Below the pieces are notes generated by a model. It did no database searches and was not told the origin of the DNA. It saw nothing but the letters and a program-made list of their open reading frames with translations. From Zanthoxylum bungeanum (taxonomy: Eukaryota; Streptophyta; Magnoliopsida; Sapindales; Rutaceae), in assembly GCA_019454045.1 (NCBI GenBank), contig SKCR01026799.1, positions 1 through 64,000 on the forward strand: a stretch of 64,000 nucleotides of DNA, written 5' to 3'. A program made the translations under genes and the position numbers. This document shows positions 60,592-64,000 of this stretch, piece after piece; the stretch's first letter is position 1, and every line of letters starts with the position of its first letter.

Positions 60592-61502
60592 TGTAGGGAA
60601 CGCCTTCCCCCGCACAGCGGAAGCGGTGAGGCTCAGGAACCGGACTTGAAAAATTTTTCTGCTCTCCCTTTGCTTTGGCCGAACCACACCAGTGAGTTTG
60701 CTGATGTTTTGCTTCTGTTTTGGACAAGATTTCAGCTCCGGAATATCCCTGAAACAGTCCCCGAACAGCCCTTGAACTGCAGTGAAATAATGGACTGTTT
60801 TGGACACGTTATGGGCTCGAACTGCACCCAGTTTCAGGTCTGATTTACGCCACTCACTGCTCAATTTTAGATCTGATTTTTCTTCAAAAATAAATCCTAA
60901 CACAGCCCTAAAATTATCCCAAAGTTTTTCCCAAAAAACCCGAATGAAAACCAAACAAAACGGAGCTCCCTGGGATGCAATATGCGTGCGCACAGCAGTG
61001 GGAATTTTGTCCCTCTGCTGTGAGCTTCTAGTGAGGGTTAGAAGAGTCTTGTCAACATCACGAGGTCTTCCGAACTATGTCTCGAAACCAACGGAGGGTA
61101 GTATGGGCTACACTCATAAATTAATCTCTAAACGGTTTAGAGAATAATCACACACACCGAATAATTTTCAGGTTCTTCAATGAATATTCTCAACTTTTGA
61201 GAGCTTGAAGAAAGAGATGGAGGCTAGGGTTTCTAATTGCTTGTCTATTAAAAAATAAATCATAATTTATCTTTTATATTTATGGTTAATTTGTTTCATT
61301 AAACAAATCAACCACTAGTCTCTCATTGTTATCAAATTCGGCCAAGGGTAGGAGTTTAGGAATCATTGTTTTTATTTTTCTTCCAAAATAAACAAATCCT
61401 ACTCCTTATAGAACATGTAATTTCGGCCAAGGGGGGGGGGGGGGAATTTGGATTTGACTTTGTTTCCAAAACAAACAAATCATATCTCTATATTAACTAT
61501 TA
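60592..61502 (-). repeat. Copia 5' LTR, U3 end truncated
   Basis: On plus it begins TGTAGGGAACGCCTTCCC next to the primer site. It shares 61074-61502 with the 3' LTR and then stops. A run of 14 G at 61431-61444 lies where the other copy has AAGAGGGGGG. The U3 part that begins TGTTGGGATG in the other copy is absent. Confidence 0.8.
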
Positions 61503-62077
61503 ATTTAAAGTCTCTTTCGATGGTCAGAAATAAATATCCATTATAACCCAATTAATCATATTCATATGTCAACCAAGTTACCTGAATTCATTAAGATTAA
61601 GTTCCAATTATGGCTACTCCCGCCCGACAGGTATATTCATATCCTGTAAGGAAATCTATTAAAGGGTTATCTATCCTCAAAGAAGATCGTGGATTATTGA
61701 ATTTAAGATTTAAACCTAAAATTCATTTTCCAAGTTTATTTTAAGTTTATCAGATCAATCTTATTAATAGCCAGTTAACAAGAAGCATTAAGAATAAGAC
61801 TCAATAAATAAACCTTTATATTACCCAAACAGTAAAATAGCCCCTTATAAATCAGTGATATTAGAAATCATCACAACCTCAGATAACGGGCTTAGTTACA
61901 ACACATATCTAAGGCTAGTAAAAACTTAAATAAAATAAAAGACATAAAGTAAAAACTGGAAATTAAAAACGCAAATAAAACAATAAAGAAAATGTTGGGA
62001 GTTAGAGAATCCACTTTTAATATTTCAAAATTAGAAATATCCCTTATTGTCAATGTTAATTAACTATATTTAACCAG

Positions 62078-62215
62078 ACCATAAAGACGGTAATTCCATT
62101 TGTCTGAATTAAATCCAACTGACCATATAGGCGGTAACCAGATTATTACCTAAACCGACCATATAGGCGGAAACTACGTCTAAAATGTAAAACCGACCAT
62201 ATAGGAGGTAACTAA
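62078..62215. repeat. Four spaced copies of GACCATATAGGCGGTAA
   Basis: Variants at about 62080 (GACCATAAAGACGGTAAT), 62125 (GACCATATAGGCGGTAAC), 62158 (GACCATATAGGCGGAAAC) and 62194 (GACCATATAGGAGGTAAC). Spacing is 33-45 bases. Confidence 0.8.
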
Positions 62216-62525
62216 TTAATCCAAATTTTAATTAAAATAAGGGATATTAATCTAATTTATTATATTAAAAGTCTCACATTTGCACCCCAGCAGAATGAGA
62301 TTACCTGCTCATGTTGTAAATGAAAACACACAAAATTTTATTAATTAAATAAAAAGAAAATATAAGAAAACTTAAAAAAATACACAAGGCACATTCTTTT
62401 AGGTTTTTATGGAGAAATTCCTCCAAAAAAAGTATGAAAAATTTACAAAGTTTATTTATAGGTAAATCTGAAGACTTCCACCAATTTTTCCACCAAACAT
62501 GGCTGCAAACATGACACCAAGTCCT

Positions 62526-62553
62526 CCACCAAACATGCTTGCATGTTTGGTGG
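62526..62553. repeat. Perfect 12-bp inverted repeat with CTTG loop
   Basis: CCACCAAACATG, then CTTG, then CATGTTTGGTGG. A further CCACCAAACATGG lies upstream near 62491. Confidence 0.85.
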
Positions 62554-63009
62554 AAGTTTGACAAATTTTATTTTTGTATTTTGAAAATAATTTTAATAAT
62601 TACACAAAACACATTTCTGAATGTTTTATCAATTTCGGTCATAGAAACTTCAGAATTCTTCAAATTTGTAGATCTTTGAGTCTTCTTTAATCTGGAACTT
62701 GAATCACCTCAATCCGATTTCGGAGTAAACAGTTATGGCCAAAATATCAAAATTGCCCAAAGTTGGAATTTCCGAAATTGTACTTCGTTAGAACGCCATT
62801 TCAAATTTCCAATCTCCAAAATCAAAATGTCAAGTCCAGTTTTTGCCCTTATTTGACCCACATTTCGTCCTAAATGATTCCATTAAGTCCTAATTTTATT
62901 TTATCTGTAAAATAAACTAAAACATATCAAAACGTTCATCAGATCCGAGAAACTAAACAAAATATTAGGTAAAAGGGACGGAAGATATTGATATATTTTT
63001 CGCTCATCA

Positions 63010-63815
63010 CTTCCATAATTGCATGCTCTGATCACGTCCAACTGCTAATACACGTTCTTTGCGTAGACAATCAATGGTCAGTATTTCACTTTGATGACCA
63101 AATAATGTGGTTATGTAAGCTCTGTCTTATGCATTCCATATCTTGACTGTTCGATCAAATGAACCAGAAAAAAGTTCAGAAGTCCCTTGCTTAAAAGTTT
63201 AACATGACACTGGTCCTCTGTGACCCGAAATGCCTGTAAAGCACGATAAAAGTGAGAAAATAATGTTTTATGAATCAATTTCTGACACTCGAAAAAAGAT
63301 ATGATAAAGCATTATATCATATCTAATGCGTGTGAAAGATTGAGTGGCAGGGATGTCCTACAAGAATACTCTTAAGGCTCAGAAGCATCCCACATTTAGG
63401 ATATCGCAGCAGATACTTGAATATTGACAAAAAGCAAAGTTTTCTGGCCAGAGAACACAACTAGACCATATAATCACCAAGTGTACATCATTTTTGACTT
63501 GTCTTAAGGATATAAATATCAAACAGCAATAGATGTCCTAACTAATACGAGCAGTTCACGTTCTATTAAATGTCCACAAAGTCCCCATGGCCTAATTTAA
63601 ATTTAATATAAATATAATTTTCTGAATTGACTCTAAAAAAAAAACTTTAAATGTCCACGAGGTCCCCAAGCTATATCCAATTTAAATATGATTGTCTGAA
63701 TTGAAACTTTGAACGTACCATAAATGACCTACAAAATTCTCTGATGATGGCTAAAAAGAACAATATTTACCTGTATATGCTCTCGAGTATGGGTGTCCCA
63801 CAAATGAATATGGTA
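63010..63815 (-). pseudogene. RRP9/YAOZHE (U3 snoRNP 55K WD40 protein) pseudogene fragment
   Basis: The minus-strand exon 63815-63771 reads HIHLWDTHTREHIQ and has a good donor. The next exon, 63233-63010, reads SGHRGPVSC, stop, TFKQGTSELFSGSFDRTVKI, WNA, stop, DRAYITTLFGHQSEILTIDC and LRKERVLAVGRDQSMQLWK. These are consecutive WD40 blades of the U3 snoRNP protein RRP9/YAO, needed for 18S rRNA processing. Two stops and a one-base loss at the exon start break it. It is cut on the low side by a repeat end and on the high side by a transposon end. Confidence 0.85.
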
Positions 63816-63821
63816 TGGTGG

Positions 63822-64000
63822 CAGTGTTTTAAAACTCGGTCGAGGAGGCCACCTCGAGACGCTGTATCACCGCCTCGTGACGAAAGCGCTTCGAGGTGGC
63901 CGCCTCTTTCGGTTTTTTAGAGGCGGCCGCGCCACTACGAATGAGACAGCCGCCTCAGTTGTCGTAAGGCGGCCTGAGGCGGCCGTTTCAGTTGCAATGG
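63822..64000. mobile_element. hAT-like element, left end only, GGCGGCC-type repeats
   Basis: It opens CAGTGTTTTAAAACTCGG, a terminus common in plant hAT-like MITEs, followed by dense GGCCGCCTC, GAGGCGGCC and GGCGGCC motifs. The right end is outside the window, so the target duplication cannot be tested; the 8 bases before it are TGGTATGG or close. Confidence 0.6.

Larger units (their letters stand above)
53226..61502 (-). mobile_element. Ty1/Copia retrotransposon with truncated LTRs
   Basis: On the minus strand the order is 5' LTR (61502-60592), primer site (TTGGCATCAAGAGC, about 60577-60591), a long leader, gag-protease, integrase, reverse transcriptase, RNase H, a polypurine tract (AAGTGGGAGA, about 54919-54928) and 3' LTR (54917-53226). 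Protease-integrase-RT order defines Copia. Coding parts are broken in at least three places. Confidence 0.93.
61502..63009. mobile_element. Unclassified non-coding repeat, right piece
   Basis: Non-coding block with four short ACCATATAGGCGGTAAC-type segments (62078-62215), a perfect hairpin (62526-62553) and the closing stretch GATATATTTTTCGCTCATCA at 63009, a typical LTR-like end of plant repeats. It ends right inside the RRP9 pseudogene exon. No ORF has a recognisable product. Confidence 0.5.

Noticed and set aside
62301..62564. 87-codon ORF with Trp and His repeats
   Set aside because: It arises from repeated CCACCAAACATG segments in a non-coding repeat.

Overview
The window is nuclear DNA of a eudicot plant. 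The genes have many short introns, the intergenic DNA is AT-rich, and most of the right half is plant-type LTR retrotransposons and DNA transposons. No single marker fixes the family or species, and I do not name one.

Left third (1-22 kb) is genic. Minus strand 723-6601 holds the first 13 exons (991 codons) of an abnormal-spindle (ASPM) homologue with calponin-homology and IQ segments; its 3' end lies beyond base 1. Plus strand 8.4-13.4 kb is a local cytochrome P450 family of the CYP716 type: two degraded copies, then one four-exon copy with an open frame (11221-13356, 473 aa). A six-exon Derlin-2-like ERAD gene (13961-15908, 244 aa) follows. Facing it tail to tail is an 11-exon TOM1-type seven-pass membrane protein gene (17103-21569, 291 aa).

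Middle (22-37 kb) has no complete host gene. It is a set of mobile elements with readable ends: a foldback hairpin, a solo-LTR-like block, a Helitron whose 3' hairpin is repeated, a short hAT-like element with a perfect 8-bp target duplication, a Pack-MULE-like element holding the last exon of VPS25 and two exons of another gene, and a 4.96-kb hAT element with a decayed transposase.

Right part (37-63 kb) is a nested retrotransposon block. A minus-strand Ty3/Gypsy element of the Tat type carries an oppositely oriented extra ORF and a 146-bp tandem repeat in its 3' part. It was entered by a plus-strand Athila-type Gypsy element (about 40.57-47.28 kb) and by a GC-rich hAT-like MITE inside RNase H. 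Beyond it is a minus-strand Ty1/Copia element (53.2-61.5 kb), with pieces of an unclassified non-coding repeat on both sides. The window ends with a broken RRP9/YAOZHE WD40 gene fragment and the start of another hAT-like element.

No element reads as fully active: each coding one has stops, frameshifts or deletions. The most unusual feature is a recurring pattern. Four hAT-like elements each carry a different dense set of short palindromic motifs near their ends (ATTCG, GGATCG, CCCGGGC, GGCGGCC types), and two of them share the first nine terminal bases.
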